From contig NZ_CP016776.1 of assembly GCF_002288185.1 (NCBI RefSeq), positions 1,178,001 to 1,242,000 on the forward strand: a stretch of DNA of 64,000 bases, read 5' to 3'. Each line of letters begins with the position of its first letter. Positions within the stretch are counted from its first letter, which is position 1. Shown one piece after another: positions 46,256 through 55,715 of this stretch. Source of the DNA: Candidatus Planktophila vernalis (GTDB lineage Bacteria > Actinomycetota > Actinomycetes > Nanopelagicales > Nanopelagicaceae). Both the position numbers and the translations under genes were made by a program. The notes beneath the pieces were generated by a model. That model searched no databases, was not told the origin of the DNA, and worked only from the letters and a program-made list of their open reading frames with translations.

Positions 46256-46751
46256 TTTTTCCTGTCGCAACGTCATAAATTGCACCGCCCACTGAAACAC
46301 CCTTATTAAGTAAACGGTAATTGCGAACTGCATTCACATCTTCAATCAAAGAAGCCTTCTGATCGGCAACAGTTTTAAACTCAAGCTCTGATGTGTCAAT
46401 GCCGTATTTGGTATCAATCTCACGGTGAATTTCTGCTTCATCCACTTGTGCCATTCGGCAGTTGGTGTGAGGCATGATCAAGATTCTTTTAACACCCAAC
46501 AAATACGTGGCCAAAACCAGAGTACGTAAAACGTCATCAGTCACACGCGCTCCAGCATTACGCAAGATCTTGGCATCGCCAGAGTTCATACCAATAACTG
46601 AAAGCGGATTAATGCGTGAATCCATGCAGGTGACAATTGCTAAGCCTTTTTGGGCTGTGCCAGTTAGACCTGAGTATTTGAAAGTCTTGATGTATTCATC
46701 ATTGGCTGCCAACGCATCGGCAAATTCATCAAAAGGAAACTTTGACATCAT
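46236..46751 (-). CDS. Beta-class carbonic anhydrase
   Basis: A 171-aa zinc enzyme interconverting CO2 and bicarbonate. Zinc ligands are Cys42 (CMDSR, with Asp44 and Arg46 forming the dyad), His95 and Cys98 (HTNC). Short for a plant-type enzyme but normal for the small bacterial beta-CA group. tRNA-Thr lies immediately upstream on the same strand. An alternative start is the next codon. Confidence 0.93.
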   Translation of the reverse strand: MMSKFPFDEFADALAANDEYIKTFKYSGLTGTAQKGLAIVTCMDSRINPLSVIGMNSGDAKILRNAGARVTDDVLRTLVLATYLLGVKRILIMPHTNCRMAQVDEAEIHREIDTKYGIDTSELEFKTVADQKASLIEDVNAVRNYRLLNKGVSVGGAIYDVATGKITPIDC

Positions 46752-46772
46752 CGCCTACTTCCTTTAACCACG

Positions 46773-46844
46773 AGCCCCCCGTCAGGATTGAACTGACGAC
46801 CTGCGCATTACAAGTGCGCTGCTCTACCACTGAGCTAGAGAGGC
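46773..46844 (-). tRNA. tRNA-Thr (anticodon TGT)
   Basis: Minus-strand cloverleaf. Acceptor GCCTCTC pairs with GGGGGGC using two G-U wobbles. Anticodon stem GCGCA/TGCGC, loop CTTGTAA, anticodon TGT, reading ACA. T-stem GTCAG/CTGAC is perfect. CCA is not encoded. Confidence 0.94.
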
Positions 46845-46944
46845 CTACGTGCGAACACGTATCGATCTTTCGACCAGCGGCAATTATGGCAGTGGAATGC
46901 AAAAACTTAAAATCGTGGGTTCGACCCAGCCTCAGCGATAGGTT

Positions 46945-47868
46945 GTGCCGGTGAGATTAGGCGTTCTAGATGTGGGCTCAAATACCATCCATTTGCAGGT
47001 GATGGATGCCCACCTGGGTGCCCGTCCAGAACCTGCAACTAGTTTTAAAGTTGAACTTCGCCTGACTGAACATCTCGATGCTGCTGGCTCAATCACTCCG
47101 CAAGGAATAGATCTACTACATCAAGCAGTTGGCGATTCAGTTGCACATGCCAATGAAAATCAAGCTGATGAGATTTTGGCTTTTGCAACGTCGGCTATTC
47201 GTGATGCAAAAAATGGTCCAAAGATTATTCAAGAGATTAATCAACGCCACCAGATTGATTTACAAATCCTCACCGGCGATGAAGAAGCTCGCATGACTTT
47301 TCTGGCTGTGCGCCGCTGGTTAGGTTGGTCTGCTGGAAAACTTTTGATGATTGACATCGGTGGCGGTTCACTTGAAATTGCATCTGGCGTTGATGAAAAC
47401 CCAGAAGCGACTTTGTCTTTGCCGTTAGGTGCAGCGCGATTAACTCGAGATTTCTTGAGTGGGGATCCCTATAGTTCAAAAGGTATTAAGTTTTTAGAGG
47501 ATTTTGTGAGCAGCAAGCTAGAAGATGAACTCCCTGCAATTCTTCGTACGCATGATGCCGATCGATGTGTTGCAACGAGCAAGACTTTTAGAACTCTTGC
47601 CAGATTATCTGGCCATATGTTTAATGAAAATCCAAAGTATTTAGAGAGTGCAAACTTAAAGGCAATGGTTTCAAAGCTTGCAGATATGACTGATAAATCT
47701 CGAGCTGAGCTTCCAGGAGTTTCAAATAGCCGCGCCAAGCAAATTGTTGCTGGAGCGATAGTTGCACGCGCAACAATGAACACTTTAGATCTAGATCGCG
47801 TGGAAATATGCCCGTGGGCGTTGCGTGAGGGTGTTGTATTACGTAGGTTGGACTGGCTTAATAATTAA
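46945..47868 (+). CDS. Ppx/GppA family phosphatase
   Basis: A 307-aa ASKHA-fold exopolyphosphatase/guanosine pentaphosphatase relative. LDVGSNTIHLQVMDA (phosphate 1), ATSAIRDAKNG and DIGGGSLEIA (phosphate 2) are present. It lacks the long C-terminal domains of E. coli Ppx, like mycobacterial Rv0496-type proteins. Start is GTG 46945; GTG 46951 is equally possible. It converges on mutT1, with a 4-base stop overlap. ppk1 nearby suggests a polyphosphate link. Confidence 0.87.
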   Translation: MPVRLGVLDVGSNTIHLQVMDAHLGARPEPATSFKVELRLTEHLDAAGSITPQGIDLLHQAVGDSVAHANENQADEILAFATSAIRDAKNGPKIIQEINQRHQIDLQILTGDEEARMTFLAVRRWLGWSAGKLLMIDIGGGSLEIASGVDENPEATLSLPLGAARLTRDFLSGDPYSSKGIKFLEDFVSSKLEDELPAILRTHDADRCVATSKTFRTLARLSGHMFNENPKYLESANLKAMVSKLADMTDKSRAELPGVSNSRAKQIVAGAIVARATMNTLDLDRVEICPWALREGVVLRRLDWLNN

Positions 47869-48764
47869 GCTTTAGGTGCTTCAACCCAGTCAATAGCAAT
47901 GATTTCACCATCTCTGTAATGCAAAACCCATGCTTCGCCTGGTTCTAGCTTTTGATCAAGCTGCTTGAAGTTCTTCTTACCAATCAACTTCTTCAAAAGC
48001 TTTGGCAAAATAGGGTTATGGCTGCAGACAATGGCGCTCTTGCCTTGATCCATTAAATCTTGTGCATAATCAAGTGGCGCTTCTTTATCTTTAGCAAAGC
48101 CATGTTCACTTAAATCAGCAGAGTAAATCGGATTGATACTTAAAGAGCGAGATATCGGTTCGATAGTTTCAATACAGCGCTGGGCATCGGATGAATGAAT
48201 CTCTTGAATTCCATAAGGCAGGTAGAGTGAAAGCATTCGTTTGGATTGGATCTGTCCGAGTTGAGCTAACGGTCGATCTCCGTCATCTCCATCCCAATCT
48301 TCTCGCTTAACAGCTTTAGCGTGGCGCAGAAGAACAAGTGGTGTTGTACCAGAGTTGAACTCTAGGAAGAAGTCCACAAGTGACTTGTCATCTTCTAACG
48401 TTAATTTCTTCTTGGCATCAGCTGGTGATAACCAAAGTATTTGGTCAACTTCGTGCAGATCAGTAGTTCCTGTTGGTTCCCCTACGGCTTGAGCTGACCA
48501 ATACTTAACAATCTTTCTAATACCATCAACTTCATATGTAACATCACCGATCTCTGGACCAAATATTGGTGCATACCCAGTCTCTTCCATAACTTCGCGA
48601 TATGCGCAGCCAATCATCGTTTCATTAGGATCTAATTTTCCCTTTGGTAATGACCAGTCGTCATAACGAGGACGGTGGATGATTGCTAACTCGAGCTTCT
48701 TCTTTCCTACTTCGCGCCAGAGAACTGCGCCAGCGGCATAAATCACTTCTCTATCTGGGCTCAT
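47865..48764 (-). CDS. mutT1: NUDIX hydrolase fused to histidine phosphatase (MutT1-like)
   Basis: A 299-aa two-domain enzyme. The Nudix box GKLDPNETMIGCAYREVMEETGY spans residues 42-64 with all catalytic Glu/Arg positions. A SixA-like histidine phosphatase follows (LLRHAKA, Arg147-His148). Mycobacterial MutT1 has this layout, degrades 8-oxo-GTP/dGTP and Ap4A, and lies beside ppk1 as here. Start is one base from the ppk1 stop. Confidence 0.92.
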   Translation of the reverse strand: MSPDREVIYAAGAVLWREVGKKKLELAIIHRPRYDDWSLPKGKLDPNETMIGCAYREVMEETGYAPIFGPEIGDVTYEVDGIRKIVKYWSAQAVGEPTGTTDLHEVDQILWLSPADAKKKLTLEDDKSLVDFFLEFNSGTTPLVLLRHAKAVKREDWDGDDGDRPLAQLGQIQSKRMLSLYLPYGIQEIHSSDAQRCIETIEPISRSLSINPIYSADLSEHGFAKDKEAPLDYAQDLMDQGKSAIVCSHNPILPKLLKKLIGKKNFKQLDQKLEPGEAWVLHYRDGEIIAIDWVEAPKA

Positions 48765-50822
48765 TTAGCGCTCCCTTGAGTAGGTGTGAATAAAGGCGGA
48801 GTGCACGTCAAGTAGGGCTTGTCCCTTACTGTTCTTAGAGACTCTCACCCAATCAATTCCAGAGAGTTTCCAGCTAGAACTATCTGCGCTCAAACCTAAA
48901 TCTAAAATCTCTTGCAGGCGATTTTGGTGCTCTTTCTTATCGATTCGCACCAAACTCTCCACGCGGCGATCAAGATTGCGCCCCATTAAGTCGGCACTAC
49001 CAATCCAATACTCATGATCTCCGGCATTGGTGAAATGGAAGATTCGTGAGTGCTCTAGAAAACGACCAAGAACTGATTTGACTGTAATAGTCTCTGAAAT
49101 TCCTTTGATGCCAGGTTGGACTGCGCAAATTCCTCGGACTAACAATTCGATCTTCACGCCAGCCTGAGATGCTTCATAGAGTTTTGCAACAAAACCTTCA
49201 TCAAGAATTGAGTTGAGTTTGAGTTGAATTCCAGATGCCTTGCCAGCTTTATGGTTCTTGATCTCGCGGTCAATTCTTTCGGTAATTCCAGATCGAAGTG
49301 TTGATGGCGCAACAAGAAGTCGTGAGTAAGTTGACTGCGGTGCAAAGCCAGAGAGTTGGTTAAAGAGTTTAGTTAAGTCTTCAGTCAACTCTGGATCAGC
49401 ACTAAGAATTCCTAAATCTTCATAGATGCGAGCAGTCTTTGGGTTGTAGTTACCTGTTCCCATGTGGCAGTAGCGACGAAGTCCATTTGGCTCATCACGG
49501 ATAACAAGTGAGAGCTTGGCATGTGTCTTTAGACCCATGAGCCCATAAACAACGTGGACACCAGCTGCTTCTAACTTACGAGCCCAGCGCACGTTGGCTT
49601 GTTCATCAAAGCGCGCACGAATTTCAATAACTGCTAAAACTTGCTTGCCTGCTTCTGCCGCTTCTATTAAAGCTTCAACAATGGGTGAATCACCTGAAGT
49701 TCTATAGAGCGTTTGCTTAATGGCCAAAGTCTGTGGGTCTTGGGCAGCATTTTGTAGGAACTGCACCACCGAAGAAGTAAAGGATTCATAGGGGTGGTGG
49801 AGCAATATTTCACCTTGACGGATCGCGGCAAAGAATAGGTCTGGATCCTCTTGATCCACTTCAGCAAGCGCTTTGGCAGTTCTGGATCTAAATCGATCAA
49901 ACTTTAAGTCAGGGAAATCAAGGTCAGCAATCTTGTTCAGTGATGTTAAATCAAGGGGTGCCGAAATATGAATCACATTTTCTGGATTAATCTTTAACTC
50001 ATTTGATAGACGAGTAACTAACTTCTCATCGACTTCGCTTTCAATTTCTAAGCGAACAGGTGGACCAAATCGACGACGAGCAAGTTCTTGCTCAATTGAA
50101 GTTAAAATATCCTCAGATTCTTCTTCATCAAGATCCATATCTTGATTTCGTGTAATTCGAAATGTGTAGTGATCTTGGATTATCATTCCAGGGAAGAGTT
50201 CCTGGAGGTGAATTGCAATCAAATCCTCTAGCGGTAGGAATCTAGTGGAACCTGTCTTTGCAGTGGCAATAAAGTGTGGCAAAATCTCAGGGACCTTAAC
50301 ACGAGCAAAGAACTCTTCATGAGAAGTTGGATTCTTAACTATTACCGCTAAATTCAAAGAGAGCCCTGAAATATATGGAAATGGGTGTGAAGGATCAACC
50401 GCTAATGGAGTTAAAACTGGGAAAATACGGTCTTGAAACAACTTTGTGACATAGCCACGCTCAGTATCGTTGAGTTGATCCCAATGGACAAATTCGATTC
50501 CCTGTTTCTTAAGTAAAGGCTCAATCTCCTTGTGATACACATTTGATTGACGTTCCATCAAAGCATTTGTGCGAAGAGAAACCTGTTTCATTAACTCCAT
50601 TGGAGTAAATCCAGCAACATTTGCTGCAGTGACACCGTTTTCTAACTTACTCATCAAAGTTGCCACACGAACCATGAAGAACTCATCAAGATTTGAGGAG
50701 AAAATCGCCAAGAATCTGACGCGTTCTAGCAAAGGCATCGTTGGATCTTCGGCCAACTCCAACACCCGCTGATTAAATGAAAGCCAACTCATTTCGCGGT
50801 CGGTGATATTTTGGAGCTTCAT
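48765..50822 (-). CDS. ppk1: Polyphosphate kinase 1
   Basis: A 685-aa PPK1 that polymerises the ATP gamma-phosphate into polyphosphate, reversibly. N-terminal MSWLSFNQRVLELA and SSNLDEFFMVR are the family start. The catalytic region has KTHAK (His434) and HMGTGNYNPK (His453); C-terminal EHSRIFHF and RNLDRRVE complete it. It is co-transcribed with mutT1. No Pho-box was identified in the 108-base divergent gap to lacZ. Confidence 0.95.
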   Translation of the reverse strand: MKLQNITDREMSWLSFNQRVLELAEDPTMPLLERVRFLAIFSSNLDEFFMVRVATLMSKLENGVTAANVAGFTPMELMKQVSLRTNALMERQSNVYHKEIEPLLKKQGIEFVHWDQLNDTERGYVTKLFQDRIFPVLTPLAVDPSHPFPYISGLSLNLAVIVKNPTSHEEFFARVKVPEILPHFIATAKTGSTRFLPLEDLIAIHLQELFPGMIIQDHYTFRITRNQDMDLDEEESEDILTSIEQELARRRFGPPVRLEIESEVDEKLVTRLSNELKINPENVIHISAPLDLTSLNKIADLDFPDLKFDRFRSRTAKALAEVDQEDPDLFFAAIRQGEILLHHPYESFTSSVVQFLQNAAQDPQTLAIKQTLYRTSGDSPIVEALIEAAEAGKQVLAVIEIRARFDEQANVRWARKLEAAGVHVVYGLMGLKTHAKLSLVIRDEPNGLRRYCHMGTGNYNPKTARIYEDLGILSADPELTEDLTKLFNQLSGFAPQSTYSRLLVAPSTLRSGITERIDREIKNHKAGKASGIQLKLNSILDEGFVAKLYEASQAGVKIELLVRGICAVQPGIKGISETITVKSVLGRFLEHSRIFHFTNAGDHEYWIGSADLMGRNLDRRVESLVRIDKKEHQNRLQEILDLGLSADSSSWKLSGIDWVRVSKNSKGQALLDVHSAFIHTYSRER

Positions 50823-50930
50823 GGGGAAATTGTGTCCTTGTTAAGTGAATTCTAAGTGTCTGGACTAAGGCTATCAGGCTAATCAAGGGGGATTAGGCGC
50901 CAATCTAGGCTCAATGGCAGACTTGCGCCC

Positions 50931-53900
50931 ATGATGACGAATTACTGGATGAGTCCAGAAACAACTGCAGTAAATCGTCTACCGATGCTCAATATCGAGC
51001 ATTTAGAAAAAATCAGCCTCGATGGAACTTGGCGCTTTCAACTTCTACGTTCTCCACGTGAGCCATTAGGTCGCAAGTGGGCATCAATCCCAGTTCCAAG
51101 TTTATGGACGATGCAAGAAGAAAGTAATGTGTTTTTTGATAAACCCATCTACACAAACACTCAAATGCCTTTTGAAGAACAACCACCATTTGTTCCAGAG
51201 GAAAATCCACATGGTGTGTATGAGCGAGATTTCGATCTTCCAGATGGCTGGATGGGCAAGCGCATTGTTTTGCACCTCGGTGGTTATGAATCTGTAGCAG
51301 TTGTATTCATCAATGGCGTTGAAGTGGGTCTTACTAAAGATTCACGCCTTGCTGCTGAATTTGATGTTACACGTTTTGTTAAGCGTGGCAACAACGTTGT
51401 GCGCATTGATGTTACAAAATGGTCTGATGCAACTTTCATTGAGGACCAAGACCAATGGTGGCATGGTGGAATTACCCGTTCTGTAAAACTCTTTGCAACT
51501 AATAAGGTTTTCATTGAACGCTTCTACACAACTGCAGGTCTTGAAAAAGATTGCACCACAGGAACTCTTGATATCCGTGCTCACATCGCCTCAATCGATA
51601 ACATCTCAACGCACAACTACACCTTGCGTGCATCGATTGAAGAGCTTCCAAAAGTTAAAGCGGCAAACCTTGAATCAACGCTAAAGACTTTCCAATCCCC
51701 TAAATGGACTGAGCGTGCTGAAGAGTTAAAGGCTAGAAGTGATGAGTATTTCCATGGCAAGTTTTGGAATGGCAATATGCCAGCAGATGCCAAGAAAGCT
51801 ATTTTGGAAAATGAACCATGGCCAGCGGGCAAAATCCATCTAAATACCCGCATTCCTAAAGTTAAAGCCTGGTCAGCAGAATCACCCAATCTCTACACCC
51901 TCCACGTTGAACTCATCGATCCTGATGGCAACATCGTTGAAGTCTCACAACAAAAGATTGGCTTTCGCTCTGTTGAAGTAAAGGGCCAGGACTTCTTAAT
52001 TAATGGCCAACCTGTGATGTTCTATGGCGTTAACCGCCACGATTTCAACCGTTACACAGGCCGCGCACTTACTCGTGAAGATATGCGTGAAGACTTACTA
52101 GAACTCAAGCGTTGGAACTTCAACGCCGTTCGCACATCCCACTACCCCAACGATGCAGCTTTCCTAGATCTCTGTGATGAGCTTGGTTTCTATGTCATCG
52201 GTGAAGCAAATATTGAATCTCACGCATTCATTGCATCTATCTGTGATGATGCAAAGTACTTAACTGCATTCGTAGATCGTGTTGGCAGAATGATTCAACG
52301 CGACATTCACCACCCATCAGCAATCATGTGGTCACTTGGCAATGAATCAGGTGCTGGAACCAACCATGAAGCAGCTGCAGCATTTGCTCGAAGCTTTGAT
52401 CCATCACGCCCACTTCACTATGAAGGTGGCATCCGTGGTAACTGGATGGGTTCACACTCACTCACTGATGTTATTTGTCCGATGTATCCAGCTGTTACTG
52501 CAATTAAAGAGTATGCAACTTCTGCAAAAGCAGATCGACCATTGATTATGTGCGAGTACTCCCACGCTATGGGTAATAGCAATGGAACTCTTGCTGAGTA
52601 TTGGGAAGTTATTGAAACAACGAGAGGTCTGCAAGGCGGATTTATCTGGGAGTTCTGGGATCACGGTCCAGTTCAAACAATGCCAGATGGATCAAAGCGC
52701 AACGCTTATGGCGGCGACTACGGTGAGAAGAAGCATGATGGCAACTTCTGCTGCGATGGAATGGTTTTCCCAGATCGCACCGCTAAGCCTGCAATGGCTG
52801 AATTTAAGGCTATTGCCGCCCCAGCCAACATCAGCGCAGTAAAGGCATCAACTGGTTCTTTCAAAATCTTTAACAAGCACTTCTTTAAAGATTTAAGCGA
52901 GTATGAAGTGAGCTGGACTATCACTCGTGATGGCCTCATCATCGATAGTGGCAAAGTAAAGCTGCCTAAGGTTGCACCACGTAAGACTGTTGCATTTAAA
53001 GTTTCATCTAAGCACCTATCTAAGGCCAATGGACCAGGTGAGCGCTTTATTACTTTCACCATCATCAACATTGATAGCACCCCATGGGCTCCAGCATTTA
53101 CTGAAGTTGGCTGGAATCAAATGGCTCTACCGTCACGTGCTCTAACAATTAAGAGCGCAAAAGCATCTGATGAATACACAAATGTTCTAGATGACTACGG
53201 TCAGATTGTTTTGCCACGCGGAGTTGTTGCACCGACGCTAACTCTTTGGCGCGCACCAACTGATAACGATCGCATCGGACACATGGCAACTAAGTGGAAC
53301 CGTTGGGGCTTGCGCGATATGGATCGCACCGACTGTGTTGTTTCACAAAATCGCACCAGCACTAAAGTCACAAACACGTGGCAGACAAGTACTGGAATTA
53401 GCATTAAGCACGTTCAAGTAATTACTCCTGTGGCCGATGGCTTTAGAGTCAAAGAATCTGTAACGCTACCTAAGGTGCTAACAGATGTTGCACGAGTCGG
53501 TGTTAACTTTGAATTAGATGGCGCGCTCACTGATGTGACCTGGTTTGGTTCAGGTCCTCATGAGTCATACCCAGATCGAAAGATTGCTCGTATTCATCGC
53601 TTTGTTTCTAGCGTTGCAAACCAATACATTCCATATGTCAGGCCACAAGAAAATGGTGGACACACCGCAGTGCGATGGTTTGAAGTAACAGATGCAACTG
53701 GACATGGAGTTCGAGTCCAAATGGGTAAGCCATTACAGGTCTCTGTAACGCCTAATAGAGCAGTGGATTTAGCTGATGCCACCCATGATGTCGAAGTAAA
53801 AGCATGTGGCAACGTCGTTGTTCATATCGATGGAGCACATCGTGGAGTTGGAACATCATCATGTGGTCCAGATACTTTGCCTAAATACAAAATCAAACCA

Positions 53901-53939
53901 GGCCTACACACCTGGGAGTGGACGCTTACTTCAATCTAA
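50931..53939 (+). CDS. lacZ: Beta-galactosidase, GH2 family
   Basis: A 1002-aa LacZ-type enzyme. Sugar-binding domain about 45-210 (GVYERDFDLP), immunoglobulin domain, TIM barrel about 350-630 with acid/base Glu472 (LGNESG) and nucleophile Glu542 (CEYSHAMGNS), then the C-terminal beta-supersandwich (from about 740; FGSGPHESYPDR). No signal peptide, so cytoplasmic. Residues about 238-300 are an unusual charged, helical insert. It is isolated from other sugar genes and overlaps the convergent SGNH gene by 9 bases. Beta-glucuronidase or related activity cannot be excluded. Confidence 0.9.
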   Translation: MMTNYWMSPETTAVNRLPMLNIEHLEKISLDGTWRFQLLRSPREPLGRKWASIPVPSLWTMQEESNVFFDKPIYTNTQMPFEEQPPFVPEENPHGVYERDFDLPDGWMGKRIVLHLGGYESVAVVFINGVEVGLTKDSRLAAEFDVTRFVKRGNNVVRIDVTKWSDATFIEDQDQWWHGGITRSVKLFATNKVFIERFYTTAGLEKDCTTGTLDIRAHIASIDNISTHNYTLRASIEELPKVKAANLESTLKTFQSPKWTERAEELKARSDEYFHGKFWNGNMPADAKKAILENEPWPAGKIHLNTRIPKVKAWSAESPNLYTLHVELIDPDGNIVEVSQQKIGFRSVEVKGQDFLINGQPVMFYGVNRHDFNRYTGRALTREDMREDLLELKRWNFNAVRTSHYPNDAAFLDLCDELGFYVIGEANIESHAFIASICDDAKYLTAFVDRVGRMIQRDIHHPSAIMWSLGNESGAGTNHEAAAAFARSFDPSRPLHYEGGIRGNWMGSHSLTDVICPMYPAVTAIKEYATSAKADRPLIMCEYSHAMGNSNGTLAEYWEVIETTRGLQGGFIWEFWDHGPVQTMPDGSKRNAYGGDYGEKKHDGNFCCDGMVFPDRTAKPAMAEFKAIAAPANISAVKASTGSFKIFNKHFFKDLSEYEVSWTITRDGLIIDSGKVKLPKVAPRKTVAFKVSSKHLSKANGPGERFITFTIINIDSTPWAPAFTEVGWNQMALPSRALTIKSAKASDEYTNVLDDYGQIVLPRGVVAPTLTLWRAPTDNDRIGHMATKWNRWGLRDMDRTDCVVSQNRTSTKVTNTWQTSTGISIKHVQVITPVADGFRVKESVTLPKVLTDVARVGVNFELDGALTDVTWFGSGPHESYPDRKIARIHRFVSSVANQYIPYVRPQENGGHTAVRWFEVTDATGHGVRVQMGKPLQVSVTPNRAVDLADATHDVEVKACGNVVVHIDGAHRGVGTSSCGPDTLPKYKIKPGLHTWEWTLTSI

Positions 53940-54716
53940 ATTCAGTGGCCAACCAATGGCAATTGGATATTTGCAGCTTCGACCATCTCCTGATGATTTA
54001 CCGCGTGCACGTCGCCACATCCATGGCAGAGCAAAAGTAATAAACCACAAAATAGTCACTACTACTTTAAATACCTTAGGTTCAGGCTTTGCCGGTGGCA
54101 AAGGATCACGCCACCCAGCATCAAAGGGAAGTTCTAGAAGTTCAAGTACTGCATCTGCAACACGTTCATGACCCAGAGCATTTAAGTGCAAGCGATCAAA
54201 GGCTAAAAATCTCTTATCGCTAAATGCTGGTTCTTCATTTGCATCAGCAATGATTGCGCCAACTTCTTGTGCAACGGCTCGAACATTTCGATTAAACCCA
54301 CCAAAGCGCTCTTCCCACATCTTGGCAGAGCGTCCTGAGTTTCCTGTGCGCTCTAAAACAGTAAAGAGCAAAATCGTTGCACCTGATGCAGCCAAACGTC
54401 TCACGGCATCGGCATATTGTTTTAAAACAATCTCAGCTTTGTATCCAGGTCGAATAACATCATTTGCACCGGCGTGAAAAGAGATAAGAGTTTCAGGTCC
54501 AGTTACTTGGGCTAACGCAGCTTCAATTTGTTCATCTAAAACTTGTCTAACAAGTTTGCCGCGAATAGCTAAGTTGGCATAGGTGAAATCTGGATGGGCT
54601 TTTGCCATGCCATCTGCAACGCGATCTGCCCAACCACGGTAGTTGCCATGTAGTTTTTCATCAGACATACCCTCGGTATAGGAATCACCGAGTGCGATAA
54701 AACGAGTGTAAATCAC
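53931..54716 (-). CDS. SGNH/GDSL hydrolase
   Basis: A 261-aa esterase/lipase-like protein. Block I GDSYTEG (Ser nucleophile), Asn in HAGANDV, and DRLHLNALGH holding the catalytic Asp/His. No signal peptide; a hydrophobic stretch with basic tail near residues 220-245 could anchor the C-terminus. It is the last gene after rlmB, with only 4 bases between. Substrate unknown. Confidence 0.9.
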   Translation of the reverse strand: MIYTRFIALGDSYTEGMSDEKLHGNYRGWADRVADGMAKAHPDFTYANLAIRGKLVRQVLDEQIEAALAQVTGPETLISFHAGANDVIRPGYKAEIVLKQYADAVRRLAASGATILLFTVLERTGNSGRSAKMWEERFGGFNRNVRAVAQEVGAIIADANEEPAFSDKRFLAFDRLHLNALGHERVADAVLELLELPFDAGWRDPLPPAKPEPKVFKVVVTILWFITFALPWMWRRARGKSSGDGRSCKYPIAIGWPLNLD

Positions 54717-54720
54717 CTGC

Positions 54721-55713
54721 TTACCCCTTACGGCGTGCCTGATCTATATGAAAGAGCGCAATTGATGTTGCAACTGAAGCGTTCAAAGACTCAGTTGATG
54801 CACTAATTGGAATAGAGATTACAAGATCGCACTTCTCGCGAGTTAAACGTGCAAGGCCTTTACCTTCACTGCCAACAACAATCATGATTGGCTCTGCAGC
54901 AATCTTCATTGAAGCAATGGTGTCTTCTGATTCTCCATCTAAACCAACAACAAAGAGGCCCATCTTCTTAGCTGCATCAATAGTGCGAGCAAGATTTGTT
55001 ACCTGTGCAATTGGCATACGGGCAGCTGCCCCAGCTGATGCCTTCCATGCAGATGCAGTCATTGCAGCAGCGCGGCGCTCAGTCATCAGAACACCTGCTG
55101 CGCCAAATGCTGCAGCGCTTCGAACAATGGCACCTAAGTTACGTGGATCTGTAACACCATCGAGTGCAACAACGAGTGCTGGATTTTTAGCACGAGACAT
55201 GATTTCTTCAAATGATGAGTACTGGTAAGGCTTAATAGCAAGAACAATTCCCTGGCTATTAGGTGAGATTCCTTCAACTTCTGCGCGGTGTGCTTCGCGA
55301 ATTGGTAGACCTAAGTGAAGTGCTAACTTTAATGATTCAGCAACACGATCATCAACATCAATGCTGCGAGCAACTAATAATTCTGTTGCTGGAACTGCCT
55401 CACGTAATGCTTCTAGTACTGCGTTACGACCTGCAACGATTTCACCTCTTGGACGATCACCACGTAGTGCACGAGAAGGTGCAGAACGAGTCATCGTTGT
55501 TGCGCGCGGAGAAGTTGAACGCGTAGAAGGAGAACGAGTTGCCTTTTTCTCAGCAGCTTTCTTGCGCTTTGCAGCTGCGTGATAAGGACGATCTTCAGCT
55601 TTAGGAGTTGGGCCTTTGCCAGTTAAACGCTTCTTATTCTTTCCACCAGTACCTGCAGATGGACCCTTTTTTGATTGGCGAATTGCGCCTTTGCGTGATG
55701 AATTGCCGGCCAT
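54721..55713 (-). CDS. rlmB: 23S rRNA (guanosine-2'-O-)-methyltransferase RlmB
   Basis: A SpoU/TrmH methyltransferase modifying G2251. ATG 55713 (MAGNSSRKG) is chosen over an upstream GTG-type extension overlapping cysS. Of 330 aa, the first 90 or so are Lys/Arg/Ser/Thr-rich and probably disordered. The substrate-binding domain starts near EIVAGRNAVLEAL, then TrmH motifs DPRNLGAIVRSAAAFG, VGSEGKGL and STESLNASVATSIAL. It lies 2 bases after cysS, the standard actinobacterial order. Confidence 0.95.
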   Translation of the reverse strand: MAGNSSRKGAIRQSKKGPSAGTGGKNKKRLTGKGPTPKAEDRPYHAAAKRKKAAEKKATRSPSTRSTSPRATTMTRSAPSRALRGDRPRGEIVAGRNAVLEALREAVPATELLVARSIDVDDRVAESLKLALHLGLPIREAHRAEVEGISPNSQGIVLAIKPYQYSSFEEIMSRAKNPALVVALDGVTDPRNLGAIVRSAAAFGAAGVLMTERRAAAMTASAWKASAGAAARMPIAQVTNLARTIDAAKKMGLFVVGLDGESEDTIASMKIAAEPIMIVVGSEGKGLARLTREKCDLVISIPISASTESLNASVATSIALFHIDQARRKG

Positions 55714-55715
55714 GG

